Below are positions 50,617 through 59,368 of a stretch of 64,000 nucleotides of DNA, piece after piece. Position numbers and translations under genes: made by a program. Source of the DNA: Bacteroidia bacterium (GTDB lineage Bacteria; Bacteroidota; Bacteroidia; Bacteroidales; F082); contig JAJTAY010000039.1 of the NCBI GenBank assembly GCA_021287165.1, forward strand, positions 124,001-188,000, in the 5' to 3' direction. The notes beneath the pieces were generated by a model. That model had not been told where the DNA came from. It saw only the letters and a list, made by a program, of their open reading frames with translations, and ran no database searches. Each line of letters opens with the position of its first letter. Positions within the stretch are counted from its first letter, which is position 1.

Positions 50617-51861
50617 ATGTTTCGCCTCATCACCCAAATTGCCGGAAGATACCTGGTGGCGCGCAAAAGCCACAACCTGATCAATATCATCACGTTAATT
50701 TCGGCTATTGGTGTTGCTGTGGGTACCTTTGCCCTCATTGTTGTACTTTCGGTTTTCAACGGTTTCGATAAGGTAATCACGGGTATGATTAATGCCGTAT
50801 CGCCCGACCTGGTGATTTTGCCAAAGGAAGGCAAGGTGTTCGAAGCGGATTCGTCCGGTGTATCAAAGCTTCTCACAATCAACGGAATAGAAGGTGTTTC
50901 GCGTATGCTCGAGGAAGATGCCCTGTTTGTTAATGGGCCGAAGCAGCACCTTGGCCGTATCAGAGGCGTCGAAAGTTTTTATCAGCATTCCGGCAGATTC
51001 GACAGCATAACACAGCACGGCAGGTTTGTCCTGAATGCCAACGGCCTGCCATTTGCCATCGCAGGAACGGGTGTGGCCTGGTATCTTGGCATCAACACCG
51101 GCGAATCGAGTCAACCGCTCGTGGTGTATGTTCCGCGTAGGGGCGATCCCACACGCTTTTCCCCCGATCAGGGCTTCAACAGCAAACCCATTGTTGTAGC
51201 CGATGTATTCGCCTCGCAACAGGATTTCGATAGCCGCTATTTGTTTGTTCCTTTCGATTGGGCGGCTCAACTTCTTGAATATCAAAACGAAGTAAGCGGC
51301 ATTGAGGTGTTCGTTAAACCTGGGTCAAACCTCAACCGCATCCGCACGGCAATTGGCTATGCAATGGGTAATGGTTTAGTTGTAAAAGATCGCTTCGAGC
51401 AGCAGGAAACGCTCTATCGCATCATGCGCACAGAAAAATGGGCCATATTTATTATTCTCACCTTCATTCTTTTTATGGCCACCTTCAATGTAGTGGGTTC
51501 GCTCACCATGATCATCGTTGACAAGCAGAAGGACAGCAATGTATTGCGTTTTCTCGGGCTGCCGCTGTCGGCACTGCGCCTATTGTTTGTGCTCGAAGGG
51601 ATTTACATTGCTCTGGCAGGAGCTTTCACAGGGCTGTTGACAGGGATCATTGTGGTGCTGATACAAGAGAAATTCGGATTGCTGAAGCTGGGCGGAGGCG
51701 AAGGGGCTTTTGTCATCGATGCCTACCCGGTTGAGCTAAGATTTACCGATGTCGGGGCGGTGTTGCTTACTGTAGTGGCTGTTGGCTTTTTTGCTTCGGC
51801 CTATGCGGTTTGGTTTGCCATGCGCGATGCAAAAGTTCAGGCAGCCTTGCTCAAGAATTGA
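50617..51861 (+). CDS. LolC/LolE-like FtsX-family ABC permease
   Basis: The 414-residue inner-membrane protein has the LolC/E layout: one N-terminal helix (NIITLISAIGVAVGTFALIVV, about 25-48), a large periplasmic MacB-type domain (about 50-270) and three C-terminal helices with an FtsX domain (WAIFIILTFILFMATFNVVGSLTMI, then LFVLEGIYIALAGAFTGLL, and VGAVLLTVVAVGFFASAY). Members extract lipoproteins for outer-membrane sorting, with a LolD ATPase. No ATPase gene is present in the window. ATG 50617 fits; the frame opens to 50524 but that part lies inside the methyltransferase gene. Confidence 0.9.
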   Translation: MFRLITQIAGRYLVARKSHNLINIITLISAIGVAVGTFALIVVLSVFNGFDKVITGMINAVSPDLVILPKEGKVFEADSSGVSKLLTINGIEGVSRMLEEDALFVNGPKQHLGRIRGVESFYQHSGRFDSITQHGRFVLNANGLPFAIAGTGVAWYLGINTGESSQPLVVYVPRRGDPTRFSPDQGFNSKPIVVADVFASQQDFDSRYLFVPFDWAAQLLEYQNEVSGIEVFVKPGSNLNRIRTAIGYAMGNGLVVKDRFEQQETLYRIMRTEKWAIFIILTFILFMATFNVVGSLTMIIVDKQKDSNVLRFLGLPLSALRLLFVLEGIYIALAGAFTGLLTGIIVVLIQEKFGLLKLGGGEGAFVIDAYPVELRFTDVGAVLLTVVAVGFFASAYAVWFAMRDAKVQAALLKN

Positions 51862-52645
51862 TGTCGGAGGTTTTCTGCAACTGTTCAATCCACGAAGTAA
51901 GCTGCACAAAATCCTGAACACCAAGCTGTTCGGCTCTTTTTTCCAGCAAGGGATGAGGGGTCTCGCGCGAAATTAAACTTCCCAGTGCATTTCTGAGCGT
52001 TTTACGGCGCTGGTTGAAGGCCTGCTTCACCACTGTTTGAAATAATTTTTCGTTACAATCCAGGTGCTCTACCTCGTTTCGGGTCAATCGCAATACTGCC
52101 GATTTCACCTTTGGCGGAGGGATGAACGCACCCGGCCCCACCTCAAATTCAAGGCTGATATTGTACCATGCCTGAAGCAGCACGCTAAGAATGCCATAAG
52201 TTTTGCTTCCCGGAGGCGCGGCAATGCGCTGCGCCACTTCGAGCTGAATCATGCATACGATCTCCCGAACCAAATGGCGCGATGCAAGAATGTGAAAAAA
52301 GATCTGGCTACTGATATTGTAGGGAAAGTTTCCAATTACTATCACATTATCTGAGCCGTAACGCTCAACGGGCACAGCCAGAAAATCGCCGTGAATAAGC
52401 TGATCCTTGCTCAGCGCAAAATGCTGATTGAGGTATTCGACCGACTCCCCGTCAATTTCCACCAGTTTCAGGCGCTCGCCAAAGCGTGGCAAGAGAAACT
52501 GCGTCAGCACTCCCGTTCCTGGTCCCACCTCCAGCACAAGCGATGCATCATCGGATGCCAATGCCGCTATTCGCCCGGCAATGCTGCGGTCGTGCAGAAA
52601 GTGTTGTCCGAGGTGCTTTTTGGGTCGTACCATGGTCGTATTCAT
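51851..52645 (-). CDS. rsmA: 16S rRNA dimethyladenosine transferase RsmA (KsgA)
   Basis: The 264-residue enzyme dimethylates A1518 and A1519 of 16S rRNA. It has KKHLGQHFLHD, the SAM motif VLEVGPGTGVLTQFLL, and the active NFPYNISSQIFF (NxPY type). The start overlaps the TPR gene's stop by four bases (ATGA), which favours ATG 52645 over the internal ATG at 52633. It overlaps the convergent permease by 11 bases. It is the last gene of the serS chain. Confidence 0.96.
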   Translation of the reverse strand: MNTTMVRPKKHLGQHFLHDRSIAGRIAALASDDASLVLEVGPGTGVLTQFLLPRFGERLKLVEIDGESVEYLNQHFALSKDQLIHGDFLAVPVERYGSDNVIVIGNFPYNISSQIFFHILASRHLVREIVCMIQLEVAQRIAAPPGSKTYGILSVLLQAWYNISLEFEVGPGAFIPPPKVKSAVLRLTRNEVEHLDCNEKLFQTVVKQAFNQRRKTLRNALGSLISRETPHPLLEKRAEQLGVQDFVQLTSWIEQLQKTSDINS

Positions 52646-54498
52646 GAAATGCCGTCACCCCTCAGCATGCGGTAGCGCATACGGGCCTGCGCTGCAAAAA
52701 CGCTGGCAGGATAGTCGTTGAAAATCTGCTCGTAGCGTTTTCGGGCTTCGGCCACCGTGTCAGGCGATTGCTCGAGCAGCATTGCACTGCGAAACAGGGC
52801 GTCGTCGGCCAGGTAATGGTCGGCAAATTCTTTGTTAATGCGCTCGTACATGCCCAATGCGGCCTCTTTGTTGCCGGCTTCTGCCAGCAGACCGGCTTTT
52901 CGCAGCAATAGGTGCGGCAAAAGTACGGCATTGGGCTTTGATGCTAACAATGAGTCAAGTACACGATTGGCCAGCGAACTGTTTTTTCGGTAAGTGAGGA
53001 AGTCTGCGCGTGCAAATGCCCTCAGCTGGGCACCTGTGCTGTCCTCCTCGAGATTCTCGCGGATGAGCAGCGACAAATCCATGGCATCGTTGGCAATCAG
53101 TTTTGAGGTGGCCGCCTTCAGGATATCAAGCTGTGTAAGCGACCACTCAAACTCACCGATAAAGTACCGCAAGCGGGCATTTCGAAAGCGCGCCTCGTGT
53201 GCCACAGGCTCATTGCGCATGGCTTTTTCCACCTGACTGTATAACAGCGTAGCCTCCCACACCTCACCCGAAAACAAATAGATGTCGGCCAGCTCAAGTT
53301 TAATATCGGAGGTTTCTTCGGGTCGGAGGCCGAGCTGCAGCAAGTTTTCCAGCGCTTGAGTAGCCTGTGTAGCCTGATTTAGGTGATAAGCCAGAGCCTT
53401 GGCCCTAATGATGGCCAATTGAATGGTCTCGCGGTTTATTCCTGATTGACCGAGCATTTTGTCGGCATCGGCTACAATCGCCTGATAGGTTGCTTTATCG
53501 GTAATGCCCTGTTGTTCAGCAATCATGTATCTGGCACGAATGCTTCCCTCAAGCCCGCTGATGTAATAAACGCCTCTTTGTCCCTTGTTTACAATGTAAT
53601 TATACCCTTGCAGGGCCACTTCGTAGGCTTCGTTGCCAAGGCTGATCGATGCCAGCTCGAGCACCAGATAATCGCGGTCGCCCAATCGGCGGTCAAGGGC
53701 AATGGCCTGTATCATGGCCATGTCGAACTCGCGCTGCTGCAATGAAAACCATATCAGCATTTCATTGAAAACCGGCTTCACTCCGGTGCGCTGCACACGG
53801 CTGAGCAGCTCGGTGCGGATCAGGCCGGCCATGCTGTTGTCAATGTCCATAAACAGCATATTCTGAAGGTTACGCTTGATGATCTCCGACTGCTCCGGGA
53901 AACGGTCCAGATAATCGAGATACATCTTTGTGGCTGCTAAAAAGTTTCCGCTGATGTAGTAGAGCGATGCCCTTTCGATGAGAAACTGCTCGTTGAGCAA
54001 GCTCATGGAGGCTGCCTTTTCGTAAGCTTGCAGTGCATAGTCATTTAACCCCCTCATCCTTAATGCATTGGTGAGGGCAAATACGGCGTTACGGTCGGCA
54101 GGCATTTCGTTGATCAGCTTGTCGAAAGTCTCCTGTGCACGCCTGCGGTCGCCGCGCATTTGCAAAATATACCCCATATCCACCTGCAACTGAATATCGC
54201 GGCTTTGGCGCATTTGCACCCTGATGGCCCGCTCGGCCTCGTCGTACTGAGCAAGCTGAATGACGCAATTGATATAGTAATTAAAATAATGCTGCGATTT
54301 TGTCTGCTCGAATAGCTTCAAAAACAGCACTTTAGCATTGGCCCAGTCCTGATTGCGATAAAACTCCCAGGCCAGATTCTCGTCCGAAACGCGCTGATCC
54401 TGAGGTGCCGGGCTTATACGTATCTGGGCATCGGCGGGATACCATAAGGCAGCCGAAAACACACATATTAATATAAGGTGTAACGCAGCCCGGATCAT
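52642..54498 (-). CDS. TPR-repeat exported protein, function unknown
   Basis: The 618-residue protein has an N-terminal signal (HLILICVFSAALWYPADAQ, cut near residue 24) and is all-helical with many tetratricopeptide-like pairs (for example RRAQETFDKLINEMPADRNA, DYALQAYEKAASMSLLNEQ, GNKEAALGMYERINKEFADH). Secreted TPR proteins in this phylum often take part in outer-membrane or gliding/secretion complexes, but nothing here names it. Both ends overlap neighbours by four bases (ATGA) with the lipoprotein gene upstream and rsmA downstream, so it is translated as part of the same message. Confidence 0.83.
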   Translation of the reverse strand: MIRAALHLILICVFSAALWYPADAQIRISPAPQDQRVSDENLAWEFYRNQDWANAKVLFLKLFEQTKSQHYFNYYINCVIQLAQYDEAERAIRVQMRQSRDIQLQVDMGYILQMRGDRRRAQETFDKLINEMPADRNAVFALTNALRMRGLNDYALQAYEKAASMSLLNEQFLIERASLYYISGNFLAATKMYLDYLDRFPEQSEIIKRNLQNMLFMDIDNSMAGLIRTELLSRVQRTGVKPVFNEMLIWFSLQQREFDMAMIQAIALDRRLGDRDYLVLELASISLGNEAYEVALQGYNYIVNKGQRGVYYISGLEGSIRARYMIAEQQGITDKATYQAIVADADKMLGQSGINRETIQLAIIRAKALAYHLNQATQATQALENLLQLGLRPEETSDIKLELADIYLFSGEVWEATLLYSQVEKAMRNEPVAHEARFRNARLRYFIGEFEWSLTQLDILKAATSKLIANDAMDLSLLIRENLEEDSTGAQLRAFARADFLTYRKNSSLANRVLDSLLASKPNAVLLPHLLLRKAGLLAEAGNKEAALGMYERINKEFADHYLADDALFRSAMLLEQSPDTVAEARKRYEQIFNDYPASVFAAQARMRYRMLRGDGIS

Positions 54499-55034
54499 TC
54501 ATCCATGTTTTGAGGGAAGGCCTGTTCGAAGTTCTCGATATTGAGCAGTTGAGCATTCCAGCGATTTACAAGATAATCGGCCTGCATGACCAAATCGTTG
54601 AGTTTTTGTTGCTCCACGAAGAACTGTTCCATGGTGTAGGGCCGGTTATTTTTGTTGTTGAGCCATTCCTGACGCAGTGAGGAAATGAGTTCGAGGCTTT
54701 CGCTCAGCTGAGCGGAAAGCTCTTCGATATTTTCTCCGATATGAGAAAGAAAGTCCTGGGTTGTTTTCAAGCTTTCCTCTGCTGCTGGATTGTCGAGCAC
54801 GCGCTGGTCCAACAGTAAACGTCCCGCCCTGTTTTCCAGCTGCATGATATCATCGCCACCAAGTTGTTCAAGCTGGGTTAACAAGGTTTTTGCCTGGGTT
54901 TCGGCCTCATCAAAAGCTACAGGAACCTGCTCAGTGGTTTTTCTGTTGCATGCTGCAAAAATGAGCAGCAGTAAACTAATCAATAAGGGCAAAGCCTGTG
55001 TAGGCCTGCAGTGCTTTCGGGATGTGAATGCCAT
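54495..55034 (-). CDS. Small helical lipoprotein, function unknown
   Basis: The 179-residue protein has a lipoprotein signal (LLISLLLLIFAAC) and an all-helical, Glu/Gln/Asn-rich mature part with coiled-coil character (EAETQAKTLLTQLEQLGG, ESLELISSLRQEWLNNKNN). I do not recognise a family. Its start at 55034 lies inside serS and overlaps its 3' end by 59 bases; its stop overlaps the TPR gene by four bases. It is thus sandwiched in the serS-TPR-rsmA chain and may be a partner of the TPR protein at the outer membrane. Confidence 0.72.
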   Translation of the reverse strand: MAFTSRKHCRPTQALPLLISLLLLIFAACNRKTTEQVPVAFDEAETQAKTLLTQLEQLGGDDIMQLENRAGRLLLDQRVLDNPAAEESLKTTQDFLSHIGENIEELSAQLSESLELISSLRQEWLNNKNNRPYTMEQFFVEQQKLNDLVMQADYLVNRWNAQLLNIENFEQAFPQNMDE

Positions 55035-56247
55035 CGCTTTTCTGATTGTTTTCGAGCATGGCTGCCACAATGCGCGGCAAAGCCAGTGCGCTTCCGTTTA
55101 ACGTATGAGCAAGGCGAATGTTGCCGTTCTTTTCTTTAATCCTGAGCTTCATTCGGTTTGCCTGAAAACTTTCGAAGTTTGATACCGAGCTCACCTCGAG
55201 CCACATTTGTTGTGCAGCGCTCCACACCTCAAAGTCATAGGTGAGGGCCGAGGCAAAGCTCATATCACCGCCGCAAAGCTTCACAATTCTGAAAGGCAGC
55301 TCAAGGCTGCGCAGCAAACCGGCCACATGTTCGCGCATCGCTTCCAAGGCTTCGTAGGAATGGTCGGGATGGGCTATCTGCACGATTTCTACCTTATCGA
55401 ACTGGTGCAAGCGGTTAAGGCCGCGAACATGCTTTCCCCATGAGCCGGCCTCACGCCTGAAGCAGTTGGAATAGGCTGCGTTCTTCAAGGGCAGTACCGC
55501 TTCCTGAACGATGACGTCGCGGTAGATATTGGTTACCGGCACTTCTGCGGTGGGAATGAGGTACAACCCATCCAGCGGAGCGGCATACATTTGTCCTTCT
55601 TTGTCAGGAAGCTGTCCGGTGCCATAAGCCGAGGCTTCATTAACGAGCAGAGGTGGTTGCACTTCGACATAACCGGCTTCGTTGGCCTTGTCAAGGAAAA
55701 AGTTGATCAATGCCCGCTGCAAACGCGAACCTTTTCCCTTATAGAAGGGGAATCCTGCACCCGTTACCTTGTTACCTAATTCAAAATCAATAATATCATA
55801 TTGCGCAACAAGATCCCAATGCGGTTTGGCATCGGCAGGCAGGGCGGGCATCTCGCCTTCCTGGTGAACGATGAGGTTGTCGGCGGCCGAACGGCCTCTG
55901 GGAACACTAAGGTGCGGAGCATTGGGTATTTCGACCAGCATGGTCTGAATCTGGTCTTTCAACTGAATTAGCTTTTCATCCAAAGCTTTGCTTCTTTCTT
56001 TCAGCTCGGCGTTTCTGGCTTTGAGCGATTCGGCTTCCTCACGACGACCACTTTTCATCAGGTTGCCAATTTCTTTAGCCAAGGTATTGGTCTCGGCCAG
56101 TATCTGGTCGTTCTCGTGCTGGCTTAGCCGGCGTTCGTCGTCTAATTGAAGTATCTCGTCGATAAGTTCTGTTCGGTGAAAGTTCTTGATAGCCAGTCGT
56201 TCTATGGCTTCTTCGCGGCTGCTGCGCAGATAGGGTATGGTAAGCAT
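54976..56247 (-). CDS. serS: Seryl-tRNA synthetase
   Basis: The 423-residue class II synthetase charges tRNA-Ser. It has the N-terminal antiparallel coiled coil that reaches the tRNA long arm (about 30-105, QLDDERRLSQHENDQILAET), motif 2 in FRREAGSWGKHVRGLNRLHQF, and motif 3 LNGSALALPRIVAAMLENN. ATG 56247 (MLTIPYLRSS) is the conserved start; the frame upstream to 56448 is not conserved. A TATTTTTG -7 box lies just upstream (56262-56269, minus). Confidence 0.98.
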   Translation of the reverse strand: MLTIPYLRSSREEAIERLAIKNFHRTELIDEILQLDDERRLSQHENDQILAETNTLAKEIGNLMKSGRREEAESLKARNAELKERSKALDEKLIQLKDQIQTMLVEIPNAPHLSVPRGRSAADNLIVHQEGEMPALPADAKPHWDLVAQYDIIDFELGNKVTGAGFPFYKGKGSRLQRALINFFLDKANEAGYVEVQPPLLVNEASAYGTGQLPDKEGQMYAAPLDGLYLIPTAEVPVTNIYRDVIVQEAVLPLKNAAYSNCFRREAGSWGKHVRGLNRLHQFDKVEIVQIAHPDHSYEALEAMREHVAGLLRSLELPFRIVKLCGGDMSFASALTYDFEVWSAAQQMWLEVSSVSNFESFQANRMKLRIKEKNGNIRLAHTLNGSALALPRIVAAMLENNQKSDGIHIPKALQAYTGFALID

Positions 56248-56261
56248 GACAAAATTTTTGG

Positions 56262-56269
56262 CAAAAATA
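56262..56269 (-). promoter_or_regulatory. Bacteroidota -7 box for serS
   Basis: The minus strand reads TATTTTTG, ending 14 bases before ATG 56247. No clear -33 box. Confidence 0.45.
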
Positions 56270-56303
56270 ACGTTTCGGTGTTTGTTGAAGGCAGGAATAA
56301 AAA

Positions 56304-56337
56304 GGAAAAACCCGCGCGGATTTGTGATCCGGCGGGT
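56304..56337 (-). terminator. Terminator of rplU-rpmA
   Basis: On the leftward strand, outer arms ACCCGC and GCGGGT with an inner GGAT/ATCC pair form a stem (56310-56337) followed by a T run. It lies 26 bases after the rpmA stop. Confidence 0.75.
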
Positions 56338-56362
56338 GATGTAAAAGTTCTTGCAAAGAAAA

Positions 56363-56626
56363 TTAGGCCTTTTCGATGGGCTCCACGGAAACAAACGATT
56401 TTTCGTTTTCGCGTTTCCTGAAAACAACCACACCGTCAACAAGAGCAAAGAGGGTATGATCTTTTCCCATGCCTACGTTTTCGCCCGGGTGATGCTGTGT
56501 GCCGCGCTGGCGAACCAGGATGTTTCCTGCTTTGGCAAACTGACCACCAAAAATCTTTACGCCAAGTCGTTTACTGTGCGACTCGCGTCCGTTCTGCGTA
56601 CTGCCGACTCCTTTTTTATGTGCCAT
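56363..56626 (-). CDS. rpmA: 50S ribosomal protein L27
   Basis: The 87-residue ribosomal protein starts with [20 protein letters not shown], the conserved L27 N-terminus near the peptidyl-transferase centre, and contains [20 protein letters not shown]. It follows rplU by 20 bases, the universal rplU-rpmA pair. Confidence 0.98.
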   Translation of the reverse strand: MAHKKGVGSTQNGRESHSKRLGVKIFGGQFAKAGNILVRQRGTQHHPGENVGMGKDHTLFALVDGVVVFRKRENEKSFVSVEPIEKA

Positions 56627-56646
56627 GGCTATTCTTTTTTGTCGGA

Positions 56647-56958
56647 TTAAACGTTGATGCTTTCAATCTGTACTTTGCTCAGATACTGGCGGTGACCGTT
56701 CAGGGTCTGGAAGCCTTTTCTGCGCTTTTTCCTGAATACCAATACCTTTTCGCCTCTGAGGTGGCCTAGTACCTTTGCAGTTACTTTAGCACTTTCGATA
56801 ACGGGTGTACCTACCTCTACCTGGCCATCACGCTCGAGCAACATTACCTTGTCCAAAGTGATCTGGCTGCCTTCTTCGGCGTCCAGACGGTGAACAAACA
56901 GCTGCTGGCCTTCGCGCACCTTGAACTGTTGCCCTGCGATATCAACGATTGCGTACAT
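56647..56958 (-). CDS. rplU: 50S ribosomal protein L21
   Basis: The 103-residue ribosomal protein starts [18 protein letters not shown] and has the L21 tail [22 protein letters not shown] 56958 is the conserved start; the open frame to 56997 would run almost into the -7 box. A good promoter (TTG-N19-TATTTTTG) lies upstream. Confidence 0.98.
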   Translation of the reverse strand: MYAIVDIAGQQFKVREGQQLFVHRLDAEEGSQITLDKVMLLERDGQVEVGTPVIESAKVTAKVLGHLRGEKVLVFRKKRRKGFQTLNGHRQYLSKVQIESINV

Positions 56959-56994
56959 ATTGTCTTTTCCTTTCTTTACCTTAAAATCGGACGG

Positions 56995-57024
56995 CAAAAA
57001 TACAAATTATTTCATTTTCACCAA
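56995..57024 (-). promoter_or_regulatory. Promoter of rplU-rpmA
   Basis: On the minus strand, TTG (57024-57022), 19 bases, then TATTTTTG (57002-56995) match the Bacteroidota consensus fully. The distance to the rplU ATG is about 36 bases. Confidence 0.7.
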
Positions 57025-57363
57025 GGTATAAGCGGATTAATTTTTGAGGTGGATAATCATATTTAAATTCTCAGCCGCTAATCCTTGATTTCTGGAAAAA
57101 ATGCTACTTGTTTTGGACATCGGGTTGATAATTCATTGATATCAGCATTTTCCACTGTAGATGCCATCATAATTAATTGACAATGCCCAACATAACAAAA
57201 AAACTCAACTTGTTATTCTGCGTTGGAAAGTCAGTGAGATTCCGGCCAATCCTACCAACTCAGCCAGAGTATTCTCGTTTCCGGCCTTCCGGAAACCATA
57301 AGCATCCTGCAGAAATGGAGTGAAGGGTAACAATCTGCTCCCACAATATACTTCAATTTTACC
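57025..57363. other. Intergenic stretch between rplU and the DMT transporter, nothing firm
   Basis: About 340 AT-rich bases without a convincing gene. A 30-codon ORF on the minus strand starting at ATG 57170 is present, but it has no supporting signal. No RNA gene or repeat could be recognised. Confidence 0.4.
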
Positions 57364-58263
57364 CTATTGCACTTTTGCAGGTTTGATCTTTCTCCGGTAA
57401 TTGACCAGCAAAACACCTCCAAGGATCATCCCTATCCAGATCAAATACCGAACGCTGAAGAATTCCCCATCCACCACGCCCCACATCAGGGCAATTATTG
57501 GGATAAGGTAAGTAACCGAGGAAGCAAATACCGGACCAGTAAGTTTGATCAGCATATTGAAGGCCATAAGTGCCAAAGCCGTACCAAGAAAAGCGAGCAG
57601 GGCGATGTAGCCTAATCCATACCAGGCGGAAGGCTCAATGGAGAGCCTATATATTATAGGTGTAGTTGTTAGTAAAATAACACTTGCAATTAGGCCCGGA
57701 ACCACAAAAGTTACCGATGTGATACTGATGGAATCTACCTTGTGAAGCTTCGATTTGATAAGGTTGACATTAAAGGCATAGAGAATGGTGGCCAGAACAA
57801 TCAGTGAAGCATAAGGCAGATTGAAGTTCAAGCTCCTGCCACCGCTGCTGCTGATCAGACCAACGGCGCCAGCCAGACCGATGAGCACTCCCGTTACCTG
57901 CAGCCATCTTACCTTGAGTCGGAAAACGAAATAACCTACAATCAAAGTAAACAGGGGTGTGAGAGCATTCAGCAAACCGGCCGTACCACTGTCGAGTCCT
58001 GTTTGTGCAAAAGCAAACAGATAGGCGGGAATCAGGCTGCCGATAATGCCGGAAAGCGTCATCCAGCCAAATTCCTCCCTGCTGATTCTGCCAATGCGCT
58101 TTAGGGCCAGCGGAAGCAAAAAAACAAAAGAGAGCGCTACGCGCAATGCCCCTACGGTGGCGGCATCAAAATGCTCAAGTCCGCGTTTGATGAGAATGAA
58201 CGAACTGCCCCATACAAGCACAAGAGCAAACAGTATGATCCACGGAAGCCAGGGTTTATTCAA
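57364..58263 (-). CDS. DMT-superfamily transporter (two EamA domains)
   Basis: The protein is a ten-helix inner-membrane transporter with two EamA repeats of five helices each (about 5-138 and 152-290 from the TTG start), as in amino-acid or metabolite exporters. Features are WGSSFILIKRGLEHFDAATVGALRV in the first copy and KLTGPVFASSVTYLIPIIALMWGV in the second. The start is uncertain: TTG 58263 (LNKPWLPWII) is placed as in most relatives; the only upstream ATG is at 58371 and adds 36 residues without membrane character. The cargo is unknown. Confidence 0.88.
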   Translation of the reverse strand: MNKPWLPWIILFALVLVWGSSFILIKRGLEHFDAATVGALRVALSFVFLLPLALKRIGRISREEFGWMTLSGIIGSLIPAYLFAFAQTGLDSGTAGLLNALTPLFTLIVGYFVFRLKVRWLQVTGVLIGLAGAVGLISSSGGRSLNFNLPYASLIVLATILYAFNVNLIKSKLHKVDSISITSVTFVVPGLIASVILLTTTPIIYRLSIEPSAWYGLGYIALLAFLGTALALMAFNMLIKLTGPVFASSVTYLIPIIALMWGVVDGEFFSVRYLIWIGMILGGVLLVNYRRKIKPAKVQ

Positions 58264-58940
58264 AACGATATAGGAATTAGTGCCGGCAAAGGTAAAACCA
58301 TTTCCCTTTCCGGCTGTTAAGCTTCTTGATACAAGGTAATCGCTAAGGGTATGGCCGGAATGTGTAAACAATATTTTAAAAGTTTAATCTGGTGCAACCT
58401 TTTGGCAACATTATCAACCTATGCTCTGAACCAATCTTAAACAGGGATAATCTCAAAGCTCAATTAATGTTCTTGGAGAAAAAACTGCATTAAAAGGTCT
58501 AAACGCAATAAACAACCAATGCAAAACCCCGAATCATATCTCCCTGAGAATCGTTTATCCGGCGCCTTGCCTGATATAGGTCCGGAATATCCCACTCTCA
58601 GGCAGTTTTCCTGTGATGGCCAAACGACCATGTTTACCAACAAACAGGACCTTGCATCGGTTAATATTTTTTCAATAAGTGCTGATTTACAGTTCTCGAT
58701 ACACCTTATATTTATATGCTGAAAATTTGGGTAATCCTGATGAATGCGACTAACATCACAAAAGCCTGGACGAAGAAAACCAACAAAATGGGTCGTTTTG
58801 GTGTTTGGCAGTATTACCAAAGCATTTTTTTCAATGAGTTCAGGATGGTCAATGGCGTAAAGAGGAATAGTGCAGATGAGACAATCCTTTCAAGGGGCGG
58901 CCGGCTTAACAATATTTTACGGCTAAATTTGAGAAAAAAA

Positions 58941-58992
58941 CTTGCGTTGCATTGCAACAACGTTTACTTTTGTCCACAATTTGAAGTGGACA
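58941..58992 (+). promoter_or_regulatory. Promoter-like site with operator-like dyad
   Basis: CTTG (58941-58944), 20 bases, then TACTTTTG (58965-58972) fit the Bacteroidota promoter. A dyad TGTCCAC-N8-GTGGACA (58971-58992) overlaps the predicted transcription start, where a repressor could bind, or forms an mRNA 5' hairpin. Downstream there is only a 22-codon ORF (59010-59078). Confidence 0.5.
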
Positions 58993-59105
58993 CATACGGA
59001 AACCTAAGAATGACAAGCGTTTCGGACCGGTACCTTCCCAGAGGGAGGCAAAAGGTGAGTCGCGAGTTTCTTTTTTAGGGGACTGTAGAGGTGCCGCGAA
59101 TTTTG

Positions 59106-59113
59106 TAGTTTTG
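59106..59113 (+). promoter_or_regulatory. -7 box before the 39-codon ORF
   Basis: TAGTTTTG, a perfect TAnnTTTG match, with 4 bases between its last G and ATG 59118, the same spacing as at rbfA. It could also drive the giant gene at 59369 through a 250-base leader. Confidence 0.45.
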
Positions 59114-59117
59114 CAGA

Positions 59118-59237
59118 ATGAATCCAAATAAGCTGATTGAAACAAAAGATAAAGGAACACGTAAAACCGAATCATTTGAAAACACTTTTGGGATATATTC
59201 AATTTTCACTAAAAATCAAAAAACTGACCAATTATGA
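59118..59237 (+). CDS. Possible 39-residue peptide or gene remnant upstream of the giant protein
   Basis: A short ORF of 39 codons, hydrophilic and Lys/Thr-rich (starts MNPNKLIETKDKGTRKTE), begins 4 bases after a perfect -7 box. It has no recognisable motif. It could be a leader peptide, the remnant 5' end of a lost gene, or chance. It lies between the two copies of the 9-base repeat GAGTCGCGA. Confidence 0.3.
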   Translation: MNPNKLIETKDKGTRKTESFENTFGIYSIFTKNQKTDQL

Positions 59238-59368
59238 ATGAGCCAGCTTTGAACTCGAGGAGTCGCGACCCCGCAGCGGGTGCCCCTTCATTGTTTGCTT
59301 TCGACAATCAAAGATTAAGAAACCAAAAAAAATCCAAATCAATTTTTATTCACAAAATCTCGAATCAC

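Larger units (their letters stand above)
58264..59368. other. 1.1-kb mostly non-coding region before the giant repeat protein
   Basis: No convincing large gene. It holds a promoter-like site (58941-58972) with an overlapping dyad (58971-58992), a palindrome-like GC element (about 59036-59051), a second -7 box (59106-59113), a 39-codon ORF (59118-59237), and a 9-base direct repeat GAGTCGCGA at 59057-59065 and 59260-59268. Two longer ORFs of about 120 codons (58464-58820 minus, 58716-59078 plus) look like chance. Confidence 0.5.

Noticed and set aside
57078-57170. 30-codon minus-strand ORF
   Set aside because: Short, with no supporting promoter, neighbour or motif.
58464-58820. 118-codon minus-strand ORF in the intergenic region
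   Set aside because: No motif, no promoter or start context, poor composition; it overlaps another equally weak ORF on the plus strand (58716-59078).
59036-59051. CCTTCCCAGAGGGAGG as a REP-type repeat
   Set aside because: It is palindrome-like and resembles repeats seen in this phylum, but no second copy is visible in the window, so a repeat family cannot be claimed.
58716-59078. 120-codon plus-strand ORF
   Set aside because: It runs through the promoter-like site and dyad at 58941-58992 and shows no family features.
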